Shown here: positions 1 through 8,033 of the stretch, piece after piece
How the letters are laid out: every line of letters starts with the position of its first letter
How positions within the stretch are numbered: position 1 is the first letter of the stretch
NCBI GenBank assembly: GCA_028280565.1
Contig: JANQLQ010000057.1
Location: 21,268 to 85,267, forward strand
Source: Fulvivirga sp.
GTDB lineage: Bacteria; Bacteroidota; Bacteroidia; Cytophagales; Cyclobacteriaceae
Length of the DNA stretch: 64,000 nucleotides
Reading direction: 5' to 3'
Made by a program: the position numbers and the translations under genes
The notes under the pieces: model-generated
What the model was told of the DNA's origin: nothing
Seen by the model: only the letters and a program-made list of their open reading frames with translations
Databases searched by the model: none

Positions 1-2
1 GG

Positions 3-152
3 TTACAAGATTATGCCTATCATATCACCCCTAGTCCATGGCTTTTCGTTGTAGCTTTATTGGCTATACTGCTTATGGCTATAGCCACCCTCAGTTTCAA
101 AACCATCCAGACCGGGCAAACAGACCCTGTGAAGGTGTTAAAAGATGAATGA
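3..152 (+). CDS. ABC transporter permease, C-terminal end (partial)
   Basis: Only the last 49 codons are in the window; the gene begins before its left edge. The reading frame gives a short loop, a hydrophobic helix (WLFVVALLAILLMAIATLSF) and the tail DPVKVLKDE. A last transmembrane helix followed by a 'NPV..L+.E'-type tail is characteristic of FtsX/MacB-family permeases, the membrane half of ATP-driven export or signalling complexes. The substrate cannot be told from this fragment. A TGA stop at 150-152 ends the gene and a repeat-rich intergenic region follows. Confidence 0.75.
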   Translation, partial: LQDYAYHITPSPWLFVVALLAILLMAIATLSFKTIQTGQTDPVKVLKDE

Positions 153-170
153 GACTAGTTCAATGTTTAC

Positions 171-260
171 GGCATTGGGAAGCTCTGACCAGTTGGCAAT
201 AAGCAAAAGGCAGTAGGCAACTAAAGAGACGTCGATTTTTTATTGGCGGCTGCCGACGCT
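171..260. repeat. Short dispersed GGCAGTAGGC-type repeat, unit A
   Basis: Contains attgggaag, ggcaataagc, ggcagtaggcaac and ttggcggctgccgac. The same vocabulary (attgggaag.tct, cagtaggcaa, ttgccgattg, ttgccgact) recurs at 25288-25353 and, in variant form, at three places in 42841-43439. It is noncoding and intergenic. The rest of the 153-737 gap is repeat copy 1 and a hairpin element. Confidence 0.6.
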
Positions 261-300
261 AAGAACAAGACCAAAAAAACAGTTTAACCGTCATTTGAGA

Positions 301-618
301 ACATCATTGAAAACTCAGAGTTGGCGTATAGAGGGGAGACATCCAGGAACAGCGCGGCACATTTGGGGCCTGTGGGTAAGCGGCCCATAGGGGCTGGCAA
401 TGCGTTTTGCGCGGAAAATGGGCTTTGTTGCTGGCGCCTTTTTCTTTTGTTTCGTTTTCTTTTGGGCGTGCAAAAGAAAATGAAAACCGGGCTTAGAACC
501 ACAAAATCCCGCGTATACTGCTCGTTGAGAGGATCACACCACCCGAAACACTCTAAAAATGTAGCTTAATTTCCCAAAATTAAACTTCCTACGATCAAAG
601 CTAATTTGAAGGATGCAC
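301..618 (+). repeat. Dispersed ~320-bp repeat, copy 1
   Basis: Begins with catcattgaaaa and ends near ctaatttgaaggatgcac. Conserved blocks in order: gcgtatagaggggagacatc, caggaacagcgcggcacatt, taagcggcc.ataggggctgg, aaaatgggctttgttgctgg, the hairpin ttttcttttg/caaaagaaaa (6-nt loop), gcttagaacca, acccgaaaca and ccaaaattaaac. Related copies lie at 11828, 42903, 51111 and 54232, all in the same orientation. ORFs read across it are not conserved between copies, so it is treated as noncoding. It lies between two convergent genes. Confidence 0.9.
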
Positions 619-664
619 TTTTATAGGATCGTGGGGCACAAACGAGAACGCCCGGATTACAAAT

Positions 665-726
665 CCTATTGCCTCGATCAGTACGCATTACGCTGCGCTA
701 AATGCGCACTAGGTGAATGCAATAGG
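665..726. repeat. Nested 18-bp hairpin (REP-like or terminator)
   Basis: The outer arms cctattgc (665-672) and gcaatagg (719-726) match perfectly. The inner arms agtacgcatt (680-689) and aatgcgcact (701-710) match at 9 of 10 positions, around a GC-rich loop. It sits just downstream of the stop of the leftward homogentisate dioxygenase gene, so it may end that transcript. There is no clear U-tract. A REP-like mobile hairpin is the alternative. Confidence 0.55.
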
Positions 727-737
727 GAAAAAGGCAC

Positions 738-1895
738 CTAATCCGTCCAACTCATGGGATACCCCTGGTCTACAAACTCCAAAGCATCCTTTGTTAGGTA
801 AAGAGGTTTGAAAGTATCGACCATCACGGCGATCTCATGTGTTTCTTTAGCCCCAATGCTTTTTTCGACTGTGCCCGGGTGGGGTCCATGAGGAAGGCCC
901 CCGGGGTGTAAGGTAAAGGATCCGCGATCAATCCCCCTGCGGCTCATAAATTCCCCTTCTGCATAATACAAAACTTCATCCGAATCAATGTTAGAATGAT
1001 TATAAGGCGCTGGGATGGACAAAGGATGGTAGTCAAATAACCGGGGCACGAAAGAACAAACCACGAAGTTATGGCCCTGGAAGGTCTGGTGCACCGGCGG
1101 TGGCTGGTGAATGCGCCCGGTAATAGGCTCGAAATCATGGATAGAAAAAGCATAAGGCCACAAGAAACCATCCCAACCCACTAGGTCGAACGGGCTATGT
1201 TCATAAAGATAATGATGCAGGTGTCCTTGTTTCTTGATCTTAACCTGGTATTCTCCTTGTTCACTTTCCGTGATCAGCTCTACTGGTGGCCGTATGTCCC
1301 GCTCGCAGTAAGGGGAATGTTCAAGAAGCTGCCCTAGCTCATTGCGGTATTTGCGGGGCGTCTCTATGGGCGAAGCAGACTCCACGATCAAAAGCTTCAA
1401 AGGACTACTATCGAATTCCAGCCTGTAGATAACCGTACGCGGGATGACCACATAATCTCCTTGCTTTACTTCCAAAGCACCGAACTGTGACCGAAGGTAT
1501 CCATGCCCATCATGTACGTAAATGAGCTCATCCCCCTCGGCATTTTTATAGTAATAATCCATGGTACGACTACGCGGCACACAAAGTGAGAGAGTAACAT
1601 CATTATTTTTTAACAGCTCCTTCCTGGCCTCCAAATAATCATCACCAGTGATCCCTATTTTTGACGTGTCGAGGTGGGTTTGTTTCAGACCGTATTCTTT
1701 TGCCACTTGGCTACCGTAAGGCGTAGCCTCCTCCAAAGATTTGATCCTGGTGGGAGGATAGATATGGTATAGGTTAGAATATATCCCTGAAAAGCCCCTG
1801 GAACTCACCAATTCTTCCTTGTAGAGGCTCTCATCCGGCTGCTTGAATTGGGTATGCCGTTTGGGAGGGATTTGACCAAGCTTGTGATAATACAT
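738..1895 (-). CDS. hmgA: Homogentisate 1,2-dioxygenase
   Basis: A 385-residue protein that opens the ring of homogentisate to maleylacetoacetate with non-haem Fe(II), in cytosolic phenylalanine/tyrosine degradation. The cupin core carries the expected metal ligands: His300 in PYNHSNID, Glu307 in SDEVLYY and a His-rich segment HPGGLPHGPH (330-339). The sequence matches the shorter bacterial form of the family. It starts at ATG 1895, only 3 bp after the stop of the S41 protease gene, so the two are probably co-transcribed. No other gene of the pathway is in the window. Confidence 0.93.
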   Translation of the reverse strand: MYYHKLGQIPPKRHTQFKQPDESLYKEELVSSRGFSGIYSNLYHIYPPTRIKSLEEATPYGSQVAKEYGLKQTHLDTSKIGITGDDYLEARKELLKNNDVTLSLCVPRSRTMDYYYKNAEGDELIYVHDGHGYLRSQFGALEVKQGDYVVIPRTVIYRLEFDSSPLKLLIVESASPIETPRKYRNELGQLLEHSPYCERDIRPPVELITESEQGEYQVKIKKQGHLHHYLYEHSPFDLVGWDGFLWPYAFSIHDFEPITGRIHQPPPVHQTFQGHNFVVCSFVPRLFDYHPLSIPAPYNHSNIDSDEVLYYAEGEFMSRRGIDRGSFTLHPGGLPHGPHPGTVEKSIGAKETHEIAVMVDTFKPLYLTKDALEFVDQGYPMSWTD

Positions 1896-1898
1896 TGA

Positions 1899-3530
1899 TT
1901 ACATTTTGCTGCGGTCTAGTTGTTCGGCCTTGTCAAACATCTTCACCGCTTGTTGCAGGATCTCGTTTGTCTTATTGAAAATTGGATAAAATCCTGCATT
2001 ATTCCAAATCTGCCGCGCTACTTGTGCCTTCACATGCAACTGGAACAACTCCCTGTTTTTTTCAAGATCCTCATAATCAGGCTCTATACCATTAGCCGAC
2101 CCGGTTCGGGATAGGTCCTCTAGCATCTTCTTACTTACGCGGAACTTATCGTAGAAGTCCTCGTACTCCATATTTTCCAGTTTGGCTTTGTTTTCAGCCA
2201 CATAATTAAAAGTAAATTCCTGTACAGAATTGCTGGTAAAAAGAGAGTTGAGATAGTTTGAACTCAGCGTAGTATCCAATGGCACGAAATAGTCCGGCAT
2301 TATGCCTCCACCACCGTAAACGGTCCGTCCGCCCAGCGTTTGGTATTTCAGCGAATCATTGAACTTTATACTATCGGCGCTGAAAAACTCCCCGTTGTTA
2401 AAGCGTTCTAAGATATCCCTGTTATAATCTCCATTGCCTTCATAGGGTTTCTGGATAGACCTGCCACTTGGGGTGTAATACCTTGAAATAGTAAGTCTCA
2501 ATTCCGAACCGTCACTCAGGTCCATTGGGGCCTGTACGAGGCCTTTGCCAAACGTACGCCTACCTACAACCAGTGCCCGGTCGTTGTCTTGCAACGCTCC
2601 CGTTACGATCTCTGAAGCCGAAGCACTCCCCTCGTTGACCAATACGATCAGCTCTCCTTCTTCAAACAATCCTTCTCTTTGAGTATTAGCTTGTGAGTTG
2701 AACCTTTTTTGCTTTCCCAGTGTGTACACTATCTTTTCATTTTCCGGCAAAAAATCATCGGCCATATTAATGGCATGATTCATATACCCCCCCGGGTTTC
2801 CCTGTAGGTCGAGCACCAGTTTCTTAAGACCTTGTTCTTTCAAGCCCAGTAACGCTTCCTTAAATTCGTCATAGGTGGTTGCTGAAAAACGGCTTACTTT
2901 GATGTACCCGATTTCTTTGTCGACCATATAGCTTACATCCACGGAGTGTTGCGGTATTTTATCACGGATGATCGAAAAAACGATGGGTTCCTTTCTCCCT
3001 TTTCGTTTCACGGTAACTTCCACATTACTGCCTTTAGGGCCTTTGAGGTGCTTTTGTACGTCACGATTGGTAAAACCTACCCCTGCTACATTCTTGCCGT
3101 CCACTTGTATGATCCTATCCCCGGACAAAAGACCGACCGCTTCACTGGGTCCACCACTCAGCGGTGACACCACCACGATCGTATCTTTGAAGATATTGAA
3201 CTCAATACCGATCCCTTCAAAATTACCCTGCAAATCTTCATTTGCCCTTATCTTGTCTTCCGCTGAAATGTAGGCACTGTGCGGATCAAGGTGGCTCAAC
3301 ATGTTTACAATGGCTTCCTCTACCAGTTCGTCGGTATTGACCTCATCCACATAGTTCCGGTCTATCATCGTGAGCACCTCCTTGAACTTCTGCATACTCT
3401 TGCCCAAATCGTTTTGAACCACGGTAGGTTTATCACTGAATGTGGCCCCGATCAATATTCCCGCCGCTACTCCCACTGTCAAAATTATCGGTAGCCGTAT
3501 GTGATATTTACTGTTATTGTATTCTCTCAC
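1899..3530 (-). CDS. S41-family C-terminal processing protease
   Basis: A 543-residue CtpA/Prc-type serine protease, expected in the periplasm where it trims or degrades exported proteins. It has an N-terminal membrane anchor (about residues 12-30), a PDZ domain (about 108-190, with GIGIEF and LLSGDRIIQVDG), then the peptidase domain with the GSASAS nucleophile motif (301-306) and the general-base lysine in TFGKG (Lys329). The start is GTG at 3530, which keeps the anchor; no suitable upstream ATG exists. It is followed at 3 bp by hmgA, a metabolic gene with no obvious functional link. Confidence 0.92.
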   Translation of the reverse strand: MREYNNSKYHIRLPIILTVGVAAGILIGATFSDKPTVVQNDLGKSMQKFKEVLTMIDRNYVDEVNTDELVEEAIVNMLSHLDPHSAYISAEDKIRANEDLQGNFEGIGIEFNIFKDTIVVVSPLSGGPSEAVGLLSGDRIIQVDGKNVAGVGFTNRDVQKHLKGPKGSNVEVTVKRKGRKEPIVFSIIRDKIPQHSVDVSYMVDKEIGYIKVSRFSATTYDEFKEALLGLKEQGLKKLVLDLQGNPGGYMNHAINMADDFLPENEKIVYTLGKQKRFNSQANTQREGLFEEGELIVLVNEGSASASEIVTGALQDNDRALVVGRRTFGKGLVQAPMDLSDGSELRLTISRYYTPSGRSIQKPYEGNGDYNRDILERFNNGEFFSADSIKFNDSLKYQTLGGRTVYGGGGIMPDYFVPLDTTLSSNYLNSLFTSNSVQEFTFNYVAENKAKLENMEYEDFYDKFRVSKKMLEDLSRTGSANGIEPDYEDLEKNRELFQLHVKAQVARQIWNNAGFYPIFNKTNEILQQAVKMFDKAEQLDRSKM

Positions 3531-3893
3531 TAGTTGTCCTTGTTATTATAAGTATACACACATCAATTTACTAATTTAAAAAATCGCACTGGTCCTAACC
3601 ATATCTCCTGCTATATATTTTTTATGCCCTCGCTGATCACTTCTTCTTCACCCAATAGCACCTTTTTCAAAGGTTTAAACTTTTCATTATCAACCTGTAG
3701 ACCTCGGCATTTGGTGCTAACCTGGTAAGCCGGTGCTAACCTCCCCGGGCGTGATACCTGTTTAACGTTCATTGTAAAAGATTTGTTAATCTATTACACG
3801 CCTTGTCCTGAAATCTTGGTACACTCTACATGTTAAGGAAGGATTTTGTATATTTACAGACATTTCAAAATGAGCAGGTAAGGACCCAGGACA
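3531..3893. other. 363-bp divergent intergenic region with an 11-bp direct repeat
   Basis: Separates the leftward S41 protease from the rightward hemerythrin-like gene. It holds two exact copies of ggtgctaacct (3713-3723 and 3732-3742, period 19), a spacing compatible with a tandem regulator-binding site. A near-consensus -10 like element, tatattta, is at 3849-3856, upstream of the TTG start. No ORF is supported. Confidence 0.45.
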
Positions 3894-4631
3894 TTGAACA
3901 GCAAGAAGATTATTGAGATCGTAGATGACAATTATGTCAACGCTTCCGTGTTGTATTACTTTGGAATAGAATTTTACAATTATTCCGAAAAAACACTGGA
4001 GCAGGTCTGCCTGGAAAAAGGTTTGAGTGCAGATCTTGTGATAAAAGAACTGGAGAAAAGCACCGGGTGCAATGAAGACGTTGAATTATCCGTCTTCCCG
4101 GTAGATCTTATCATCGAGTACCTGAAGCATACGCATTATGTTTTCATCAAGCGAAAGCTGCCTTACATTGCCAAGCTAATAGAAAGCTTTGAACCTGATC
4201 ACAGTAGCTACAATGGCATAGCCAAAGACCTGAAGTTTGTTTTCCCGCTCTTTGTAGAAGACTTTATTCATCACGTATATTTAGAAGAAGACACCTTGTT
4301 TTCTTATATATTGGAATTGCACAAGTGCCTGGCATTGAACCATGGCTATTCCAAGATCTACTGCCAAATGGAAAAGCACTCACTTCAAAAGTATGCCGTA
4401 GAGCATGAAGAGCATGATGATGAAATGAGAGGCATCCGGAAAATCACGAATAATTATCAATGCAACGCTTCTGATCCTTTACATATACGCGTTGTTTACG
4501 CCGAGTTACAGGCACTGGAAAAAGAATTGGTCGTACATGCGCGTGTAGAAAACGAGATCTTATTTCCTAAGGCCCTTATGCTGGAACAGGAGATCAAAAG
4601 GACGATCAAGTCCAAGATCAATCTTAACTAA
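3894..4631 (+). CDS. Hemerythrin-domain protein, RIC/YtfE-like
   Basis: A 245-residue protein resembling the di-iron RIC (YtfE/ScdA) family, which helps repair iron-sulfur clusters after nitrosative or oxidative stress. An N-terminal helical domain of about 75 residues precedes a four-helix hemerythrin-type domain with candidate iron ligands in YLKHTHY, FIHHVYLEED, HEEHDDE and HARVENEILFP. The paired-Cys motif often present in the ScdA N-domain is missing. The start is TTG 3894; an in-frame stop (3879-3881) lies just upstream and no ATG is nearby. Its TAA is directly followed by the GTG of ruvX. Function in Fe-S repair is inferred from the family. Confidence 0.75.
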   Translation: MNSKKIIEIVDDNYVNASVLYYFGIEFYNYSEKTLEQVCLEKGLSADLVIKELEKSTGCNEDVELSVFPVDLIIEYLKHTHYVFIKRKLPYIAKLIESFEPDHSSYNGIAKDLKFVFPLFVEDFIHHVYLEEDTLFSYILELHKCLALNHGYSKIYCQMEKHSLQKYAVEHEEHDDEMRGIRKITNNYQCNASDPLHIRVVYAELQALEKELVVHARVENEILFPKALMLEQEIKRTIKSKINLN

Positions 4632-5042
4632 GTGGGAAGGATACTGGCGCTGGATTACGGCCTAAAGCGTACAGGTATTGCTGTAACGGATCCTTTAAAA
4701 ATTATTGCCAATCCGCTTACCACGGTGGATTCTGACAAACTGCTGGTCTTTCTCCAAGACTATTGTAAAAAGGAAGAGCTAGAAACCATCGTGATCGGTA
4801 TGCCCAAAGATCTTTTTAATCGTGAAACGCATGGTACCGCCGGCGCAAAAAAGATCATCGGGGTCCTAAAGCAAAAATTCCCGGGCATTCCTATCGTAGA
4901 AATGGATGAGCGATTTACAAGCAAAATGGCCTTTGATACACTGCTATCTGCCGGGGCAAAAAAGAGTGACCGCCAGGATAAAGAAAAAATTGACAAACTG
5001 AGTGCCACTTTGATCCTACAGTCTTACCTGGCGCAGAACTGA
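4632..5042 (+). CDS. ruvX: Putative pre-16S rRNA nuclease / Holliday-junction resolvase RuvX (YqgF)
   Basis: A 136-residue RNase H-fold protein of the YqgF family, involved in 16S rRNA 5'-end maturation and proposed as a Holliday-junction resolvase. It shows the family's N-terminal acidic motif LALDYGLKRTGIA, the middle motif IVIGMPKD, and the C-terminal VEMDERFTSKMA and DKLSATLILQSYL. The length is normal. It uses a GTG start at 4632 that abuts the TAA of the hemerythrin gene, so translation is probably coupled. Confidence 0.93.
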   Translation: MGRILALDYGLKRTGIAVTDPLKIIANPLTTVDSDKLLVFLQDYCKKEELETIVIGMPKDLFNRETHGTAGAKKIIGVLKQKFPGIPIVEMDERFTSKMAFDTLLSAGAKKSDRQDKEKIDKLSATLILQSYLAQN

Positions 5043-5106
5043 AAATTGTCTTTGTTCAATTTTTAACATTATATAGTTTTTTATTGTTAGACAAATAGGC
5101 CAGTCA

Positions 5107-5135
5107 GCCCGATGAACCGCATTGGGCGGCTTTCT
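5107..5135 (+). terminator. Possible terminator of ruvX
   Basis: The arms agcccgatg and cattgggcgg form an imperfect hairpin with wobble pairs, followed by ctttctttcat. It lies between ruvX and the promoter-like element of def. The U-tract is weak. Confidence 0.35.
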
Positions 5136-5154
5136 TTCATGACTAAATAATGGC

Positions 5155-5162
5155 TATTTTTG
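5155..5162 (+). promoter_or_regulatory. Bacteroidota -7 element upstream of def
   Basis: TATTTTTG matches the TAnnTTTG -7 consensus of Bacteroidota primary sigma factor promoters and lies 23 bp before the def ATG. A TTTC tetramer 20 bp upstream could serve as a degenerate -33 element. Confidence 0.5.
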
Positions 5163-5184
5163 CAGTGAAATTGAATCAAAGACT

Positions 5185-5742
5185 ATGATTTATCCGATAG
5201 TGGTATACGGTGACCCCGTGCTAAGGCAAAAAGCAGTAGATATTGAGCCGGGTGACTTGGATGTCAAACAGTTGAGCGAAGATATGTTTGAAACGATGGA
5301 AGCTGCCCATGGTGTGGGGTTGGCTGCTCCGCAGATCGGTAAAAGCATACGCATGTTCGTGGTGGATGGCCGGCCCATGGAAGATGAAAACATGCATGAT
5401 TTCGTGAAGGTGTTCATTAATCCACAACTGATCGAGGAAAATGGTGAAGAATGGCCCTTTGAAGAAGGCTGCTTAAGTATTCCCAACATACGTGAGGAGG
5501 TATCACGCCCAAAAAAGATCAGGTTAAAGTACTTTGACGAAAATTGGACCCCGCACGAGGAAGAATTTGATGGTGTGAAAGCAAGGATCATCCAACATGA
5601 ATATGACCACATTGAAGGCGTCCTGTTTACTGACCACCTGACCCCATTCAAGAAAAGGATGCTGAAAGGTAAGCTTCAAAATATCTCCAAAGGAAAAATG
5701 AAGGTAGATTACCGGGTAGCTATCCCTGTTAAAAGTAAATGA
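5185..5742 (+). CDS. def: Peptide deformylase
   Basis: A 185-residue metalloenzyme that removes the formyl group from the initiator methionine of new proteins. All three signature motifs are present: GVGLAAPQIG (motif 1), EGCLSIP (motif 2, metal-binding Cys) and QHEYDHIEG (motif 3, two metal-binding His and the catalytic Glu position). The length is typical. Its stop overlaps the start of the aminotransferase gene by 4 bp (ATGA), so def, the aminotransferase and the nitrilase appear to form one operon. Confidence 0.97.
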   Translation: MIYPIVVYGDPVLRQKAVDIEPGDLDVKQLSEDMFETMEAAHGVGLAAPQIGKSIRMFVVDGRPMEDENMHDFVKVFINPQLIEENGEEWPFEEGCLSIPNIREEVSRPKKIRLKYFDENWTPHEEEFDGVKARIIQHEYDHIEGVLFTDHLTPFKKRMLKGKLQNISKGKMKVDYRVAIPVKSK

Positions 5743-6884
5743 CAGGTATCCCATCTAAACTGCCCCGAAGCGGGACCAGTATATTTTCGGTCATGTCCAA
5801 AATGGCAGCAGATCACGGTGCCATAAATCTCTCCCAAGGCTTCCCGGGGTTTGACGTATCCGCCACACTGGTTGCCCAGGTACATGAAGCAATGGCGCAA
5901 GGGTATAACCAATATGCCCCAATGGAAGGCCTGCCGGCACTCCGGGAAGCCATAGCAAGTATGACCTTTGACCGGTATAATTTCCGTCCCAGCCCTACGG
6001 AAGAGATCACGATCACTACGGGCGCTACTGAGGGGCTGTTTACCACGATTATGGCCCTTATAAATCGCGGGGACGAAGTGATCGTTTTTGATCCCGGCTA
6101 CGATAGTTATGGTCCTGCCATACGTTTGGCAGGAGGTACACCCATTCACTTAGCGCTAAAAATGCCAGGCTTTTATATTGACTGGGACGAAGTAAGATCC
6201 ATCTTACCCGGCAAAGTAAAGGTGATCATCATTAACACTCCTCATAATCCTACCGGGAGCATTTTACATGAAAAAGATCTGCAGGAGCTAGCATTGCTAG
6301 CAGACCAACACGACCTTTTTGTACTTAGCGACGAGGTGTACGAACATATCATTTTCGATGGCCATTCGCACCAAAGTGTACTAAAACATGAAGCGTTGAG
6401 ATCCAGGAGTGTGGCAGTATCATCCTTTGGCAAAACGTTTCATGCCACGGGATGGAAGGTGGGCTATGTAGTAGCCCCGCGGGTCTTAAGTGAAGAGATC
6501 CGGAAAGTACACCAATTTGTCACATTTAGTGTGAGCAGCGCCGTACAGCATGCCCTGGCAAAGTTTTTGACTAACCGGGACCACTACGAGCATTTATCCT
6601 CTTTTTATGAGCAAAAACGTGATCACTTTCTAGAGGCCATTCAAGGGTCGAGGTTTACACCCATTGCATCATCGGGCACTTATTTCCAGTTATTATCTTA
6701 CGACAGCATAGACACCCGCCACGATGTAGACATGGCTGCCTACCTCACGCAGCAGCACGGGGTGGCTTCTATCCCTATTTCAGTATTTTACCAAGACGGT
6801 ACAGATCATAGGCTGTTACGCTTTTGTTTTGCCAAGCACGAGGACACCCTTTCAGAAGCCGCAGAAAAATTATGCAAGATCTAA
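5739..6884 (+). CDS. PLP-dependent aminotransferase, methionine aminotransferase-like
   Basis: A 381-residue fold-type I aminotransferase of the kynurenine/methionine (YbdL-like) group. Visible: NLSQGFPGFD near the N-terminus, TTGATEGLF, the NTPHNPTG motif that contacts PLP, LSDEVYEHIIFDG, and the Schiff-base lysine in SSFGKTFHATGWKVGY. Family members transaminate methionine or aromatic amino acids with 2-oxo acids, glutamine being a common amino donor. It overlaps def by 4 bp and the nitrilase gene by 13 bp. Pairing with a nitrilase fits the transaminase/omega-amidase scheme, in which the ketoglutaramate product is hydrolysed. Confidence 0.87.
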   Translation: MTGIPSKLPRSGTSIFSVMSKMAADHGAINLSQGFPGFDVSATLVAQVHEAMAQGYNQYAPMEGLPALREAIASMTFDRYNFRPSPTEEITITTGATEGLFTTIMALINRGDEVIVFDPGYDSYGPAIRLAGGTPIHLALKMPGFYIDWDEVRSILPGKVKVIIINTPHNPTGSILHEKDLQELALLADQHDLFVLSDEVYEHIIFDGHSHQSVLKHEALRSRSVAVSSFGKTFHATGWKVGYVVAPRVLSEEIRKVHQFVTFSVSSAVQHALAKFLTNRDHYEHLSSFYEQKRDHFLEAIQGSRFTPIASSGTYFQLLSYDSIDTRHDVDMAAYLTQQHGVASIPISVFYQDGTDHRLLRFCFAKHEDTLSEAAEKLCKI

Positions 6885-7669
6885 ATATAACGTTAGTACA
6901 AACCCATCTTTACTGGCAGAATGTGGGGGCAAATTTGGCCATGCTAGAAGAAAAGCTCTGGCAAGTTGCCGGTCCTACAGACTTGATCATACTCCCTGAA
7001 ATGTTTAACACGGGCTTTTCTATGGAAGTGGAAAAGCTGGCCGAGCCCATGAACCTCACCACGTTCAAATGGATGAAGCAAATGGCCGCGCAGACCAAAG
7101 CTGTGATCACGGGAAGTTTCATCGTCCGGGAAAACGACCAATACTATAACCGGCTGATTTGGATGCAGCCGGATGGAAACTTCAAAACGTATGACAAGCG
7201 GCACCTTTTCAGGATGGCGAATGAACATGACCATTTCAGCCCGGGGAAAGAACGATTGATCGTTGATCTTAAGGGCTGGAAAATATGCCCGATGGTCTGC
7301 TATGACCTGCGCTTCCCCGTATGGAGTCGAAACTTGAGCCGCCAGCAGCAGGGAAACATGGATTTCGATGTTTTGATCTACGTAGCCAACTGGCCGGCAC
7401 CTAGGGTGAATGCCTGGGATATATTATTGCAGGCAAGGGCGGTAGAAAACCTATGCTATACGATAGGCGTAAACCGCGTAGCTGAAGATGGAAATGGCAT
7501 CCCTTACAATGGGCATTCGCAAGTCAATACCGCCAAGGGTGAAACGCCGTGTTTCTTAAAAGAGGAGGAAACCATCCAAAATTTTACTTTGTCATATACG
7601 GAATTGGCAAAACTCCGGGAAAAATTCCCGGCCTACCTTGATGCTGATTCGTTCACCCTGGAAGATTAA
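6872..7669 (+). CDS. Nitrilase-family amidohydrolase, omega-amidase (YafV)-like
   Basis: A 265-residue carbon-nitrogen hydrolase. The Glu-Lys-Cys catalytic triad is visible: Glu in ILPEMFNTGF, Lys in YDKRHLF and Cys in CPMVCYDLRFPVW. The start chosen is ATG 6872 (MQDLNITLVQ), which begins the conserved fold; an in-frame extension upstream lies inside the aminotransferase gene and looks spurious. YafV-type enzymes hydrolyse alpha-ketoglutaramate or ketosuccinamate. The overlap with the aminotransferase gene supports a joint role in amino-acid or methionine salvage (inference). Confidence 0.88.
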   Translation: MQDLNITLVQTHLYWQNVGANLAMLEEKLWQVAGPTDLIILPEMFNTGFSMEVEKLAEPMNLTTFKWMKQMAAQTKAVITGSFIVRENDQYYNRLIWMQPDGNFKTYDKRHLFRMANEHDHFSPGKERLIVDLKGWKICPMVCYDLRFPVWSRNLSRQQQGNMDFDVLIYVANWPAPRVNAWDILLQARAVENLCYTIGVNRVAEDGNGIPYNGHSQVNTAKGETPCFLKEEETIQNFTLSYTELAKLREKFPAYLDADSFTLED

Positions 7670-8033
7670 AAAAGGCCAAGACGTTACGTTTTACCTCTTC
7701 AGCAGGCTGATCTAAGAGCACCTGGCGGGAATCGAACCTATTCAACATATTTTGCAAGACCGGGTGGCTCCCGTTATGAATGAATAATACGGGAACTTCG
7801 ATACGCACCAGCGCATTGAATACCTTTAAAACAGCACCTAACGAACCATGGTCGTGAGCTTCGATCAGCACTACGATCTTTCCTGCCTGCTGAAGGGCCT
7901 TGATGGCCGTGCCCACCACCAGGTCATCTGAAAAATTATCAATATCAAAGCTAGAAACCCCCTCGATTTCCCAAGAGTATGGGGCAAATGCCAAGGGATC
8001 TTGCTGGAGATGCAGGGTGAGGAAAAGGTTCAT
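7653..8033 (-). CDS. Small conserved-looking hypothetical protein
   Basis: A 126-residue protein of unknown function, apparently cytosolic. Its predicted alternation of beta strands and helices (IVVLIEAHDHGSLG, VPVLFIHNG) would suit a small alpha/beta fold. The ATG at 8033 follows the TAA of the FG-GAP gene directly (TAAATG), a strong sign of translational coupling. Its 3' end overlaps the convergent nitrilase gene by 17 bp. I do not recognise a family. The tight coupling and protein-like composition make it more likely real than not. Confidence 0.65.
   Translation of the reverse strand: MNLFLTLHLQQDPLAFAPYSWEIEGVSSFDIDNFSDDLVVGTAIKALQQAGKIVVLIEAHDHGSLGAVLKVFNALVRIEVPVLFIHNGSHPVLQNMLNRFDSRQVLLDQPAEEVKRNVLAFFNLPG

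Noticed and set aside
284..502. Minus-strand ORF within repeat copy 1
   Set aside because: The frame is broken in the other repeat copies, so it is not under coding selection.
6824..6871. Upstream extension of the nitrilase gene
   Set aside because: It lies within the aminotransferase gene and has no family similarity; ATG 6872 starts the conserved fold.
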